Notes: generated from the sequence alone by a model not told the origin. A stretch of 64,000 bases of DNA from Robertkochia flava (GCF_020166515.1 NZ_JAINZT010000006.1:248001-312000); one strand, 5' to 3'; positions 8,714 to 17,996 are shown, counted from the stretch's first letter. Translations and numbers: made by a program.

Positions 8714-9985
8714 ATGACAGAGCCCGGACTATTAAACAATACCTACACCTGGATCAAGGATTTTCTTCTGGAACAGGGTTATTCCGCGATCATGGCCAAC
8801 CAGATTAACCTGGGGGTTAACCTGGTGCTGACCATTATGATGGTCATCATCCTGGACAGAATTCTCAGAAAACTGATCATTACCAGTTTCAGGAAATTTT
8901 CAAACACCACCACCACAAGCTTTGATGACTTCCTTGCCGAAAGTAATTTCCCAAAGTACACCGCTCATATCATTCCCTTTATTCTTTTTGAAAGGCTCAT
9001 TCCTTATATTTTCCAGGATTTTCCAGGATGGAGGGATTTTTTCATGAATGTTACCGATATCTACCTGGTCATTCTCCTGGTGTGGATCGTAAGAAGTGTA
9101 ATTAAATCAACAAAGGAGTATTTAAAGACCAAACCCTATTTCAAGGACAAACCCCTGGATTCCTACAGTCAGATCGTTATTATATTTTTATGGGCTTTTG
9201 GCGGACTGGTCATTTTCTCGACCCTGACAGACCAGGATATTTTTCAATTCCTTGCCACCCTGGGGGCCGCCTCAGCCATCATCATATTAATGTTCAGGGA
9301 TACCATCTTAGGCTTTGTTGCCAGTATACAGGTTTCTGTGAACGATATGGTGCGCATTGGCGATTGGATTACTCTGGATAAATTTGGGGCCGATGGAGAT
9401 GTTATTGAGATCAATCTCACTACAGTGAAGGTTCAAAATTTTGACAACACCATAACCACCATACCCACCTATTCCCTGATCTCAGATTCCTTCAGGAACT
9501 GGAGAGGTATGACAGAAAGCGGTGGGCGAAGAATAAAGCGAACTCTATATCTTAAATCCGGGAGTGTTAAGTTCCTCTCTGAAAGCGATATCGAAAAATT
9601 AAAAGCCATACAGCTTATCGCCCCCTATCTGGATAAACGCCAAAGTGATATCAACAGGTTTAACAGAGACAGGAATATTGATAAATCCATCCCTATCAAT
9701 GGAAGAAATCAGACCAACCTGGGGGTATTTCGGAAATACTGCGATCAATACCTTCAGAATCACCCTGCCATTAATAAAGACCTCCTGATGATGACCCGCA
9801 TCCTTCCCCCTACTACAGAGGGTATCCCTTTGGAGATCTATGCATTTTCCTCAGATAAGGTATGGCAGAATTACGAACGCATTCAGGCCGACATTCTTGA
9901 ACACCTGTTCGCCTCCATTTCCTTTTTCGACCTGGAGCTTCATGAAAAACCAACCGGAAGCGACATTAACAGGCTGAAAATCTGA
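8714..9985 (+). CDS. MscS-family mechanosensitive ion channel
   Basis: A 423-residue membrane protein. Hydrophobic segments near residues 25-50, 75-95, 105-125, 150-170 and a pore-lining helix (FLATLGAASAIIILMFRDTILGFVASIQVS) precede the MscS beta domain (VRIGDWITLDKFGADGDVIEINLTTVKVQNFDN). It should open under membrane tension and release solutes on hypo-osmotic shock. The large cytoplasmic C-terminal region and the DxxxFRxWRGM-like segment match the YbdG/MSMEG-type long family members better than small MscS. The start is chosen at ATG 8714 because the longer TTG start at 8690 overlaps the promoter box. Confidence 0.88.
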   Translation: MTEPGLLNNTYTWIKDFLLEQGYSAIMANQINLGVNLVLTIMMVIILDRILRKLIITSFRKFSNTTTTSFDDFLAESNFPKYTAHIIPFILFERLIPYIFQDFPGWRDFFMNVTDIYLVILLVWIVRSVIKSTKEYLKTKPYFKDKPLDSYSQIVIIFLWAFGGLVIFSTLTDQDIFQFLATLGAASAIIILMFRDTILGFVASIQVSVNDMVRIGDWITLDKFGADGDVIEINLTTVKVQNFDNTITTIPTYSLISDSFRNWRGMTESGGRRIKRTLYLKSGSVKFLSESDIEKLKAIQLIAPYLDKRQSDINRFNRDRNIDKSIPINGRNQTNLGVFRKYCDQYLQNHPAINKDLLMMTRILPPTTEGIPLEIYAFSSDKVWQNYERIQADILEHLFASISFFDLELHEKPTGSDINRLKI

Positions 9986-10045
9986 AATTTAATACCGTCT
10001 TAAGATAAGAAGCCGTATTGATTCCGTAAATTTTCAAGAAAAGCT

Positions 10046-10267
10046 ATGAAATCAACGGCAATGATACTGGTGCTCGTGGTGTCTGTTTTCCTGGTACTCT
10101 TTACGGCACTTGCCCAAATGGAGGTGAGATTCGATATCTTGTTTTACATGATGATGATCGGGCAGTTCTTAGTTGTGGTGATGGTCTATAAGGTTTTAAC
10201 CGATAATTATAAAACCGATAAGACCTTTGATCATTGGTATGAAGATCATCCCCAGGAACAGGAATAA
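10046..10267 (+). CDS. Small two-helix membrane protein of unknown function
   Basis: A 73-residue protein with two hydrophobic segments (about residues 5-23 and 27-49) joined by a very short loop, and a charged C-terminal tail (KTDKTFDHWYEDHPQEQE). It would form a hairpin in the inner membrane with a cytoplasmic tail. No family name is recognised; similar short proteins occur in flavobacteria. It follows the channel gene by 60 bp on the same strand and may be cotranscribed. The clear membrane topology and the absence of a competing frame support it as a real gene. Confidence 0.65.
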   Translation: MKSTAMILVLVVSVFLVLFTALAQMEVRFDILFYMMMIGQFLVVVMVYKVLTDNYKTDKTFDHWYEDHPQEQE

Positions 10268-10321
10268 CCATCCTATATTCAGAATTTATTCACAGTAAAC
10301 CGCTAAAAATCTAATCGTTAC

Positions 10322-10343
10322 GTTAAATTAATTGTAATTTAAC
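10322..10343. repeat. Inverted repeat upstream of the small exported protein gene
   Basis: Perfect 9-bp arms GTTAAATTA (10322-10330) and TAATTTAAC (10335-10343) with a 4-base spacer. It lies 66 bp before the ATG at 10409. It is AT-only apart from the ends and lacks a T run, so it is more like an operator or chance palindrome than a terminator. Confidence 0.4.
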
Positions 10344-10408
10344 CTTAAAGGCTACATAATTAAGCGTTAATGGTACTAACTTTCAGAAAACCAATAAGTA
10401 AAACCATT

Positions 10409-10606
10409 ATGAAAACGCTTGTCTATCTACTCGCCATGCTGATCTCCTCAGCGATAAGCAGCAGCACCGAAGGAGAAAAAGAACGGAAGAACTGCGATAT
10501 GCAGCCAACTCCGGAGAAATGCCATAAGCTATCTGAAAACATCTTAAATGATAACTTTAAGTTGGATGAGTGCAACCCTTTTATTTACAGGGAAAAAGTG
10601 TCTTGA
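10409..10606 (+). CDS. Small exported protein with three cysteines, unknown function
   Basis: Read from the ATG at 10409, the 65-residue product has a signal peptide (MKTLVYLLAMLISSAIS) and a mature part of about 45 polar residues with three cysteines (NCDMQ, EKCHK, DECNP). A start at 10370 would add 13 residues before the hydrophobic core, which is less typical for a signal peptide. No family is recognised. The odd cysteine count could mean dimerisation or a bound cofactor, but this is a guess. It is convergent with the aldehyde dehydrogenase gene, with only 14 bp between stop codons. Confidence 0.5.
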   Translation: MKTLVYLLAMLISSAISSSTEGEKERKNCDMQPTPEKCHKLSENILNDNFKLDECNPFIYREKVS

Positions 10607-10620
10607 TTTAAACTATCACT

Positions 10621-11976
10621 TTAATAGTTGACATAGATAGTCTTAACATTCACAAAGGCACGAATTCCGGCCCTACCAAGCTCCCTGCCATATCCGGAAG
10701 ACTTAACACCTCCGAAGGGCAGTCTGGGATCTGACTTGACCAGTTCGTTAATAAAAAGCGCCCCCTCCTCGAATGCATCAGACCTTGCAACGATACGATC
10801 AGGATCACCGGTAAATACCGAAACACCCAGGCCGAATGCTGTGCTGTTAGATACGTCGATGGCCTCATCCAGAGTATCAAAAACATATGCGGCAATGAGT
10901 GGGCCAAAGGTTTCTTCCTGCATTACGGGAATTGCAGTATTAGTCACTTTCAATACGGTAGGCTCAAAGTAGGCGTCATCCCTTTCTCCTCCCAGAAGCA
11001 ATTCAGCTCCGGCATTCAATGAACGTTTCATTTGGTCCTCCAGGGTTTCCGCCAGATCTTTCCTTGCCATAACACCTATATAGGTATCCTCCTCCAGCGG
11101 ATCCCCGGATTTTAATTCCTTTACCCGTTTTATATAGGCATTGAGAAATTCCTGGGCCACTCCCTTTTGTAAAAGAAGTCTTTTGGCGGCAATACAGCTT
11201 TGCCCTGTATTCTGATACCGGGCATTTACCGCAACCTCTACAGCCTTTTTAAGATCTGCGTCTTCCAGAACGATAAACGCATTACTACCCCCCAGCTCTA
11301 ATAAGGAACTTTTAATTTCCCGACCGGCAACCTCCGCAACGGCCTTGCCGGCGCGTTCGCTTCCGGTAAGACTTACCGCCTTCACCTCTTTCTGCTGCAG
11401 CACGAAGGCTACCTTTTCACTTCCGATCACCAGATTCTGAAAAGCACCATCAGGAAAACCACAATCCTTAAACATCTTTTCGATGGCAGTGGCGCATCCC
11501 ATTACATTAGAGGCGTGCTTTAGAACAGCTGTATTGCCTGCCATCAAAGTGGGAACCGCGAAACGAAATACCTGCCAGAACGGAAAGTTCCATGGCATAA
11601 CAGCCATGATTACTCCCAAAGGCTCATAGGCAATAAGGCTTTTCCCGGCATCGGTTTCAATTTCTTCGGATCTGAGGAATTTATCTGCATGATGGGCATA
11701 ATATTCGCATAGCCAGGCACATTTTTCAATTTCGGCAATCCCCTGGGTTACCGGCTTTCCCATCTCCCTGCCCATCAATTCGGCCAGTTCCTTCTTATTC
11801 GTTTGGAGATGCGTTTTAAGTCGGAGAAAGAACTGTGCCCGCTCCTTTATAGTCACCTTTTTCCAGGACTTGTAACAGGCTTCTCCTTTTATGAGTTTCT
11901 CAAGGATCTCTTCCTCTTTCAATTCCCGGTATTTCCCGAGTATTTTCCCGTTGTATGGATTTATGGTTTTAATCAT
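10621..11976 (-). CDS. NAD(P)-dependent aldehyde dehydrogenase, succinate-semialdehyde type
   Basis: A 451-residue ALDH-superfamily enzyme. Visible features are PWNFPFWQ in the cofactor domain, GSERAGKAVAE, the general-base Glu in LLELGGSNAFIV and the nucleophilic Cys in NTGQSCIAAKR, followed by EETFGPL and PFGGVKSSGYGRE. The short length and sequence style match the Sad/YneI group that oxidises succinate semialdehyde to succinate. It has its own transcription unit on the minus strand. The substrate is inferred from family likeness only; other short-chain semialdehydes are possible. Confidence 0.88.
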   Translation of the reverse strand: MIKTINPYNGKILGKYRELKEEEILEKLIKGEACYKSWKKVTIKERAQFFLRLKTHLQTNKKELAELMGREMGKPVTQGIAEIEKCAWLCEYYAHHADKFLRSEEIETDAGKSLIAYEPLGVIMAVMPWNFPFWQVFRFAVPTLMAGNTAVLKHASNVMGCATAIEKMFKDCGFPDGAFQNLVIGSEKVAFVLQQKEVKAVSLTGSERAGKAVAEVAGREIKSSLLELGGSNAFIVLEDADLKKAVEVAVNARYQNTGQSCIAAKRLLLQKGVAQEFLNAYIKRVKELKSGDPLEEDTYIGVMARKDLAETLEDQMKRSLNAGAELLLGGERDDAYFEPTVLKVTNTAIPVMQEETFGPLIAAYVFDTLDEAIDVSNSTAFGLGVSVFTGDPDRIVARSDAFEEGALFINELVKSDPRLPFGGVKSSGYGRELGRAGIRAFVNVKTIYVNY

Positions 11977-12109
11977 ATCTTTTCTTTTAAAGATACCAAT
12001 TGTATCAAACTCTGGAGCATCCGTATGTTTATAAATCGGTTGAAAACCTTAACTTACTTTTCACCTTAGCAGAAAGTGAATTTGCTATATTTAAGAAAAC
12101 TACTTCATT

Positions 12110-12517
12110 ATGGCTACACGTAAAGAGAGTCTTCTCAACCTCCGACCCGAAGTTCCGAATGCGATGATCTATGACAATATGAGTAAGGACGAACGTTTTC
12201 AGAATATTACCCTGAGACCGGTGATCAAACTTCAGAGTGAGTTGCTTACAGAGGCTTTTAAGAATTATGCCAACAAGCATAAAGGGGTTTTCTACACCCT
12301 CTCCCTTCCAAAAAAGATGAGGTATATAGAAAACGCCGTACAGAAAGACATCAAGTTCCGAAATTCACTAAAAGGCATCATCATCGGTCAATTCACCGTT
12401 GAAGAGTTCCTGGCCTATACGGATAATTCCTCGGCCTTAAATAAAAGGATGATGAAGATTGTGATCGAACGCCTGAAAGACCAGCTTCAATTGCTTGAAA
12501 ATGAGTCTGTAGCCTAA
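12110..12517 (+). CDS. Conserved flavobacterial protein of unknown function
   Basis: A 135-residue soluble, mostly helical protein (MATRKESLLNL at the start, IIGQFTVEEFLAYTDNSSALNKRM in the middle). I recognise this pattern from flavobacterial genomes, where it is sometimes named glyoxalase, but I see no metal-ligand pattern or beta-alpha-beta-beta-beta repeats to support that name. It starts 17 bp after a TATATTTA element (one mismatch to the -7 consensus) and is followed closely by the Gre-like gene on the same strand. No signal peptide or membrane helix. Confidence 0.75.
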   Translation: MATRKESLLNLRPEVPNAMIYDNMSKDERFQNITLRPVIKLQSELLTEAFKNYANKHKGVFYTLSLPKKMRYIENAVQKDIKFRNSLKGIIIGQFTVEEFLAYTDNSSALNKRMMKIVIERLKDQLQLLENESVA

Positions 12518-12527
12518 AGTTTTTCTA

Positions 12528-12535
12528 TAAATTTG
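12528..12535 (+). promoter_or_regulatory. Candidate -7 element before the Gre-like gene
   Basis: TAAATTTG matches TAnnTTTG exactly, with a weak -33 (TCTG, 18 bp upstream). It would start transcription near 12541, 40 bp before the ATG. Confidence 0.45.
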
Positions 12536-12580
12536 TAATAGCGTTCCTCCCCCGGGGACAATTTCAAAAAATCAACTTCT

Positions 12581-13027
12581 ATGATCAAAAAAGAGGTGTA
12601 CCAGAGATGCATGGACGTGCTCAATGGCAGAATAGAAAAATACAGGAATGAGATTGCTCTTTTAAAGGAGTCTGCAGAGAATGAAGATCACCACAAGGAA
12701 AGTGAGGAAGACGGCACTACGGAGGGAGGCTATGGTGAGAACTACACCCAGACGATGCGCTATCTCGATGAGACTTTAAAATTGAAGGAGCAATTAAAGC
12801 ACATAGATATTTTTCAGAACAACGACAATGTAAAAATGGGATCCCTGGTACATACAGACCGGGGGACTTTCTTCTTAAGTGTGCCGCTGGGAATTCTGGA
12901 GGCTAATGGTGAAAAATTCACGGCCATTTCAGGCAAAGCTCCTGTTGCTGAACTGTTACTACATAAAAAGGAAGGTGAAACCATCACTTTTAACAATAAC
13001 AGTTTTACTATCCAGAAGATCGAATGA
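12581..13027 (+). CDS. GreA/GreB-like transcription factor family protein
   Basis: A 148-residue protein. The N-terminal half (about 1-85) is a charged helical region ending in a predicted coiled coil, with an acidic segment ENEDHHKESEEDGTTEGG that interrupts it. The C-terminal half has the FKBP-like beta fold of Gre factors (VKMGSLVHTDRGTFFLSVPLG, then SGKAPVAELLLHKKEGETITFNN). The motif in which a product sits in a state 'AP..LL..K.GD...' fits GreA/GreB/Rnk C-terminal domains. It probably binds RNA polymerase near the secondary channel, but whether it stimulates transcript cleavage is unclear because the acidic fingertip is not typical. Flavobacterial homologues are sometimes misnamed 3-oxoacyl-ACP synthase. 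Confidence 0.7.
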   Translation: MIKKEVYQRCMDVLNGRIEKYRNEIALLKESAENEDHHKESEEDGTTEGGYGENYTQTMRYLDETLKLKEQLKHIDIFQNNDNVKMGSLVHTDRGTFFLSVPLGILEANGEKFTAISGKAPVAELLLHKKEGETITFNNNSFTIQKIE

Positions 13028-13708
13028 TCATTCCAGGAGGGAAACCCCATTCAGGTCAGTTGTTAGCACCTCGCTCATATAATTAAACCATGGCCTGATC
13101 GCTGCGAAACTTTGGTTAACCTCCTCCGGGAACCCAGGAGCTATTACCTGGGCATCGGTGAATTTCCTGGTAACTATATACTGTTTTTTACGAATCAGAT
13201 CTATGGCAGGATGATCTCTGTCAAAGCCTTTCGGAGCCGTCTTCAGCTCTTCCCCCTCCAGTCCGTTAAATATTTTTTCGAACGCCTCGGAGGATAGGAA
13301 TTTACGCATGGGGGCATCATCGATCTCAAATTCTTTCCGTATCCTGAGAAGATCATCTTTCTCCGGGTTCCAGAAACCGGCAGCCAGGAAGCTTTTCCCG
13401 GGTTCAATATGGAGGTAATAACCTCCCCTGTATTTTGGTTTAGTCCTGTGAAAAGACGCTGAAAAATGCGTTTTGTAAGGCGTTTTATCTTTAGAGAAAC
13501 GGATATCACGATAGATCCTGAAAACCTTATACTGATCTACTTCATCATGAGATTGCAATTGTGAAAACAGGTCTTCAAAAAAAGCTTTTATCTGTTTTTG
13601 TTCTTTCTTAAAATGTTTCTTATTTGTGTCAAACCACTCCCTGTTATTATTAATTTTTAACTCCTTAAGATATTGGAGAACCGATACCGGCACAGTTGTC
13701 CTGTCCAT
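13028..13708 (-). CDS. DUF2461 (TIGR02453) family protein
   Basis: A 226-residue protein with the family landmarks: NNREWFDTNKKHF near the start, YKVFRIYRDIRFSKDKTPYKTH, GGYYLHIEPGKSFLAAGFW, and a C-terminal QVIAPGFPEEV segment. Function of the family is unknown. The start is set at the ATG at 13708; the frame is open for 50 more codons, but those are hydrophobic, unlike the family, and run into the cysE promoter region. It is divergent from cysE and its stop directly abuts the stop of the Gre-like gene (no gap). Confidence 0.85.
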   Translation of the reverse strand: MDRTTVPVSVLQYLKELKINNNREWFDTNKKHFKKEQKQIKAFFEDLFSQLQSHDEVDQYKVFRIYRDIRFSKDKTPYKTHFSASFHRTKPKYRGGYYLHIEPGKSFLAAGFWNPEKDDLLRIRKEFEIDDAPMRKFLSSEAFEKIFNGLEGEELKTAPKGFDRDHPAIDLIRKKQYIVTRKFTDAQVIAPGFPEEVNQSFAAIRPWFNYMSEVLTTDLNGVSLLE

Positions 13709-13777
13709 AAAATGCAGTAAATAATGTATGAAGCCTAAAGTTAATATAAATTCACTTCTAAGGCGATTCAGAATGTT

Positions 13778-13785
13778 TAAATTTG
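13778..13785 (+). promoter_or_regulatory. Candidate -7 element for cysE-cysM
   Basis: TAAATTTG matches TAnnTTTG exactly, 22 bp before the cysE ATG, giving a predicted start of transcription near 13791. No clear TTTG at the -33 distance. Confidence 0.45.
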
Positions 13786-13807
13786 AGATGATAAAAATGC
13801 GCCAGGA

Positions 13808-14599
13808 ATGAGAGATGGGTTGATTAGAAAGATTGAACGTCATAAAATTACTCCTCACCTTAAATTGCGACTAAAGGAGGAGACAGAACGCTTTACCCGG
13901 GAATTGTTCTATACCTTATTTGATTCAGAAACCGATGTCGCCTCCCATATGGAAGATCTTCAGGAACTGTTCTCTGAACTTGTAAAACTGGCCTGCTGGA
14001 AACCGGAGAATCCCTGTGTAAAGGTATGGGAAAACTATATTGAAACGTTACCGGAATTGCTGGAGCGACTTAATCTCGACGCTAAGGCTATCTACAGTTG
14101 TGATCCGGCTGCCCGTTCGGTAGAAGAGGTCTACCTGTCATATCCCGGTTTCTACGCCATAGCCATCTACCGGCTTGCGCACGAATTATTCAGGGTCGGG
14201 TTCCCGTTAGTACCCCGTCTGATGACCGAATATGCCCATCGCCTTACCGGTGTTGACATACACCCGGGCGCACAAATAGGCACCTCGTTTTTTATCGATC
14301 ACGCCACCGGGGTGGTAATTGGAGAAACCACTGTTATTAAAAATAACGTTAAGCTTTACCAGGGCGTTACCCTGGGGGCCCTTTATGTGGCTAAAGACCT
14401 GGAAAATAAAAAAAGACATCCCACTATTGAGGAAGGAGTAACTATTTATGCCAATGCCACTATTCTTGGTGGTGATACCGTCATTGGCGCAAAAAGTATT
14501 ATTGGCGGAAACGTATGGCTCACCTCCTCGATCCCCCCTAATTCTGTGGTCACCCACACACCTGATATCAAAATAAAGACTACTTCAAATGAAAAGTGA
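13808..14599 (+). CDS. cysE: Serine O-acetyltransferase
   Basis: A 263-residue SAT. The N-terminal helical domain (about 1-140) is followed by a left-handed beta helix of hexapeptide repeats ([30 protein letters not shown]). The His of DHATG and the conserved GET and GGNVW segments are as in characterised SATs. It transfers acetyl from acetyl-CoA to L-serine, giving O-acetylserine, the substrate of the next gene. The C-terminus ends in a lysine-rich tail ([10 protein letters not shown]) that overlaps cysM by 11 bp, implying translational coupling. Feedback inhibition by cysteine is usual for the family but cannot be read here. Confidence 0.95.
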   Translation: MRDGLIRKIERHKITPHLKLRLKEETERFTRELFYTLFDSETDVASHMEDLQELFSELVKLACWKPENPCVKVWENYIETLPELLERLNLDAKAIYSCDPAARSVEEVYLSYPGFYAIAIYRLAHELFRVGFPLVPRLMTEYAHRLTGVDIHPGAQIGTSFFIDHATGVVIGETTVIKNNVKLYQGVTLGALYVAKDLENKKRHPTIEEGVTIYANATILGGDTVIGAKSIIGGNVWLTSSIPPNSVVTHTPDIKIKTTSNEK

Positions 14600-15482
14600 T
14601 TCTATTCTTGAACAGATCGGAAACACCCCTTTAATACGCTCCAGGGCCCTGGTTCACAAACCGGGTGTAGAGCTCTGGTTTAAGCTGGAAGGGCATAATC
14701 CCGGCGGCAGTGTTAAAGACCGCCCGGCCTATAATATGATTAAAAGTGCCCTGGAGCGCGGAGAAATTGATGAAAATTCAAAACTCATAGAAGCCACCAG
14801 CGGAAACACCGGAATAGCGCTGGCCATGATCGCCGGCCTCTTTCATCTTAACCTGGAACTGGTAATGCCCGAAAATTCCACGGAAGAACGAATTCTTACC
14901 ATGCGGGCTTTCGGAGCGAAACTAACACTTACCCCGGCAGAACATGGTATTGAGGGATCACGGGATTATGCAGAGGATAAGGTAAAAAATGAAGGGTATA
15001 TCATGTTGAATCAATTTGGAAACCCGGATAACTGGAAAGCACACTACAAAACCACAGGCCCTGAGATCTGGAAGGACACCGAAGGGAAAATAACGCATTT
15101 TGTATCCTCTATGGGAACTACGGGCACCATTATGGGAACTTCCACATTTTTAAAAGAGAAAGACCACAGAATACAAATTGTAGGGGTTCAACCTACCGAT
15201 GATTCCAGGATCCCCGGGATTCGAAAATGGCCCAAAGCCTACCTGCCTGCAATATTTAACCCTTCAAAAGTAGATCAGGTTATCGAAGTAAGCGAGCTGG
15301 AAGCCGCAGAAACGGCCAGGCGACTCGCCGCCGAAGAGGGTGTGTTTTCCGGAATGAGCAGCGGGGGTGCAGTAACGGCCGCCCTGAAACTTATCGACAC
15401 CCTGGAAAAAGGAGTGGTAGTGGTTATAATTTGTGACAGAGGCGACAGATACCTCTCATCAGACCTGTTTCGTAACGAATAG
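14589..15482 (+). CDS. cysM: Cysteine synthase (O-acetylserine sulfhydrylase B type)
   Basis: A 297-residue PLP enzyme. The PLP lysine lies in GGSVKDRPA near residue 42, the substrate loop is [11 protein letters not shown] near residue 70, and a [10 protein letters not shown] phosphate-binding loop follows. It replaces the acetyl group of O-acetylserine with sulfide (or thiosulfate in CysM-type enzymes) to make cysteine. The start ATG overlaps the end of cysE, forming a two-gene cysteine operon. CysM rather than CysK is chosen from the short length and the [12 protein letters not shown] region; CysK activity is possible. It ends 2 bp from the convergent corA stop. Confidence 0.92.
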   Translation: MKSDSILEQIGNTPLIRSRALVHKPGVELWFKLEGHNPGGSVKDRPAYNMIKSALERGEIDENSKLIEATSGNTGIALAMIAGLFHLNLELVMPENSTEERILTMRAFGAKLTLTPAEHGIEGSRDYAEDKVKNEGYIMLNQFGNPDNWKAHYKTTGPEIWKDTEGKITHFVSSMGTTGTIMGTSTFLKEKDHRIQIVGVQPTDDSRIPGIRKWPKAYLPAIFNPSKVDQVIEVSELEAAETARRLAAEEGVFSGMSSGGAVTAALKLIDTLEKGVVVVIICDRGDRYLSSDLFRNE

Positions 15483-15484
15483 CT

Positions 15485-16576
15485 TTACAGCCAGTTCTTT
15501 TTTCTAAAGTAGATCAGCATCAGGATCACCATAAGTACCATGACCCCAATTACAATGGGATAACCATAGGTGTACTCCAACTCCGGCATGTATCTGAAAT
15601 TCATGCCATAAATGCCTGCGATAAAGGTCAGCGGAATAAAAATACTTGCCATTATGGTTAGGACCTTCATCACCTCGTTCATCTTATTGCTCATATTACT
15701 CATATAGATCTCCATAAGGCTCATACTCATCTCCCTGTAAAGATCAATGGTATCCTGAATTTCATTGCAATGATCGAGAATGTCCCGGTAGAAAGGCCTG
15801 GTATCTTCTGAAATGAGCGGGTGATCGAGATTGATCAATTGATTGATGAGTTCCTTAACCGGTCTTATATTTTTCCGCAATTCCAAAACCTCCTTTTTAA
15901 GGGCCTGGATCTCATAAACCGTATCCGATTTGGGATGGTTATACACCTTTTCCTCCAGGGCCTCTACCCTGTTCCCTACATGCTCCATTACGATAAAGTA
16001 CTGGTCTACGATGGCATCGAGAAGGGCAAACAGCAGGTAATCTGCCAGACGGCTTCGGATACGACCGAAAGACCCCCGTAAACGCTCTCTGACCCCTTCA
16101 AATACATCCTTTTCCACCTCCTGGAAAAGCAATACCGATTTTCTGAGCAACACCAGGGCCACATGCTCCACATTAATGTTATTGGTATCATCGAGGTAGA
16201 TCATTTTTAAGACCACAAAGAGATAATCATCAAAATAATCCAGCTTTGGCCTCTGATCCGTATTTACAATGTCTTCCAGGGTAAGCGGAATCAACCCGAA
16301 TGATCTGCCGAAAGCATCTACCTCTTGGGTGTTGGATAGTCCCTTTATATTAAACCAGTTCACCCCATTATTACCAGGTGCCGGAACAAAAGCCTCCGGG
16401 CGTTCCATCGAGATTTCAGTATACTCCTCCGGACTGAAATGTGTAAAGGTTACCTCAAATTTTTCATCCTTGCGCTTTCCCAAATAGATCACCGTACCCG
16501 GGGCCTGACCTATCTTAGAATGGCGCTTAAAAGGTCTTCCAATGACCTTATTAATGGCATTTCGTTTCTTGATCAT
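15485..16576 (-). CDS. corA: Magnesium/cobalt transporter CorA
   Basis: A 363-residue channel with a large N-terminal cytoplasmic funnel domain (about 1-295) rich in charged helices, then two membrane helices. The first is followed by the diagnostic GMN signature in GIYGMNFRYMPELEY; the second (VIGVMVLMVILMLIYF) ends in the basic tail RKKNWL. It carries Mg2+ (and Co2+/Ni2+) into the cell as a pentamer. It lies downstream of hisIE on the same strand with a 56-bp gap and no clear terminator between, so read-through from the his operon is possible though functionally unrelated. Confidence 0.95.
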   Translation of the reverse strand: MIKKRNAINKVIGRPFKRHSKIGQAPGTVIYLGKRKDEKFEVTFTHFSPEEYTEISMERPEAFVPAPGNNGVNWFNIKGLSNTQEVDAFGRSFGLIPLTLEDIVNTDQRPKLDYFDDYLFVVLKMIYLDDTNNINVEHVALVLLRKSVLLFQEVEKDVFEGVRERLRGSFGRIRSRLADYLLFALLDAIVDQYFIVMEHVGNRVEALEEKVYNHPKSDTVYEIQALKKEVLELRKNIRPVKELINQLINLDHPLISEDTRPFYRDILDHCNEIQDTIDLYREMSMSLMEIYMSNMSNKMNEVMKVLTIMASIFIPLTFIAGIYGMNFRYMPELEYTYGYPIVIGVMVLMVILMLIYFRKKNWL

Positions 16577-16632
16577 GGGATTAAATTAGGATAATTTAAG
16601 CAATCTTAGGAATATTAAGATCACAAATCATT

Positions 16633-17229
16633 TCAGAGATGCCGCTCCTGAAGTGTCTTACTGATATCCTGAAGTTCAAATCCTTTGGCCTGCAGAAGAA
16701 TCAGGTAGTGAAAAAGCAGGTCTGCAGCTTCATTAAGAAAGAGGTCGTCGTTGTTATCTTTGGCTTCAATTACCGTCTCTACAGCCTCTTCTCCTACCTT
16801 TTGCGCGATCTTGTTGATCCCTTTTTCAAAAAGGCTGCTCACGTAGCTGCCCTCCGGCATCTCCTTTTTCCTATCGCTTATAACCGCTTCCAGAGCGGTT
16901 AAAAAGCCAAAGGTTTCCTTATTCGTCTCTCCCCAACAAGTGTCTGTTCCCGTATGGCAAACCGGTCCCAGAGGCCTGGCCATAATAAGGATCGTATCCT
17001 TATCGCAATCCAATTCCATGGATTGAAGCATCAGGAAATTGCCACTTTCTTCACCCTTTACCCATAGCCGCTGTTTAGACCTGCTGAAAAAACACACCTT
17101 TTTATCCTTTATGGTTTTTTCGTAGGCTTCTTCGTTCATATACCCCAGCATGAGCACCTTAAGGGTTTGCACATCCTGGATAATGGCCGGAATAAGCCCG
17201 TCCTTATTTTTATTGAAATCTGGTTTCAT
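16633..17229 (-). CDS. hisI: Bifunctional phosphoribosyl-AMP cyclohydrolase / phosphoribosyl-ATP pyrophosphatase
   Basis: A 198-residue HisIE fusion. Residues 1-105 are the cyclohydrolase, with metal-ligand region LDCDKDTILIMARPLGPVCHTGTDTCW; residues 110-198 are the pyrophosphohydrolase, with the EEAVETVIEAK and NEAADLLFHYL helices. It carries out steps 2 and 3 of histidine synthesis. It is the last gene of the his operon, 11 bp after hisF. Length and domain order are standard. Confidence 0.96.
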   Translation of the reverse strand: MKPDFNKNKDGLIPAIIQDVQTLKVLMLGYMNEEAYEKTIKDKKVCFFSRSKQRLWVKGEESGNFLMLQSMELDCDKDTILIMARPLGPVCHTGTDTCWGETNKETFGFLTALEAVISDRKKEMPEGSYVSSLFEKGINKIAQKVGEEAVETVIEAKDNNDDLFLNEAADLLFHYLILLQAKGFELQDISKTLQERHL

Positions 17230-17240
17230 GTATAGAATTT

Positions 17241-17996
17241 TTATAGTCGTACAGATATATTTTCCTTTTGCAAATAAGACTTGAGTTCGGGGATGGGAAT
17301 TTCACGGTAATGAAAAACACTTGCAGCAAGTGCAGCATCTGCTTTCCCTACGGTAAAGGTATCTTTGAAGTGCTCTTTTGAACCTGCTCCCCCTGACGCT
17401 ATCACCGGAATATGCAACATGGTGGATAATCTTGACAGCGCCTCGTTTGCAAAGCCATTTTTTGTTCCGTCGTGATCCATCGAAGTGAAGAGTATCTCTC
17501 CTGCTCCGCGATCCTGGACCTCCAATGCCCAATCAAACAGTTCGATCTCAGTGGGTACCTTACCTCCAACGAGGTGCACGATCCATTGGCCATCGATCAT
17601 TTTGGCATCTATGGCAACCACCACACATTGCGAACCGAATTTCTGCGCCAGTTCATTGATGAGTTCCGGTCTTTTCACGGCAGCTGAGTTCACAGAAATC
17701 TTATCTGCACCTGCTCTCAACAAAATCCCTACATCTTCGGCACTGCTGATACCGCCGCCCACCGTAAATGGGATATTTACTTTCTCTGCAACGTGATACA
17801 CCAACTCTGCAAGGGTTTTTCTCTTTTCTTCTGTAGCCGAGATATCTAAAAATACCAACTCATCTGCCCCTTCCCGGGCATAACGTTCGGCAAGGGCTAC
17901 CGGGTCTCCTGCATCCATAAGCCCTTTAAAATTCACCCCCTTTACCGTTCTCCCGTCTTTTATATCCAGGCAAGGAATAATTCTTTTTGTGAGCAT
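17241..17996 (-). CDS. hisF: Imidazole glycerol phosphate synthase cyclase subunit
   Basis: A 251-residue (beta/alpha)8 barrel with the active-site Asp in [13 protein letters not shown] near residue 11 and the second Asp in VVAIDAKM near 130. Phosphate-binding loops are GGGIS and ASGGAGS. With HisH it converts PRFAR and ammonia to IGP and AICAR. It lies between hisA and hisIE; the 28-bp gap to hisA is the largest between cistrons in the operon. Confidence 0.97.
   Translation of the reverse strand: MLTKRIIPCLDIKDGRTVKGVNFKGLMDAGDPVALAERYAREGADELVFLDISATEEKRKTLAELVYHVAEKVNIPFTVGGGISSAEDVGILLRAGADKISVNSAAVKRPELINELAQKFGSQCVVVAIDAKMIDGQWIVHLVGGKVPTEIELFDWALEVQDRGAGEILFTSMDHDGTKNGFANEALSRLSTMLHIPVIASGGAGSKEHFKDTFTVGKADAALAASVFHYREIPIPELKSYLQKENISVRL

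Noticed and set aside
12110-12517. Name 'glyoxalase' for the 135-residue protein
   Set aside because: No metal-binding pattern or vicinal-oxygen-chelate repeats are visible; I leave the function open.
13709-13858. 50-codon extension of the DUF2461 gene
   Set aside because: Residues are unlike the family and overlap the cysE promoter and first codons on the other strand.
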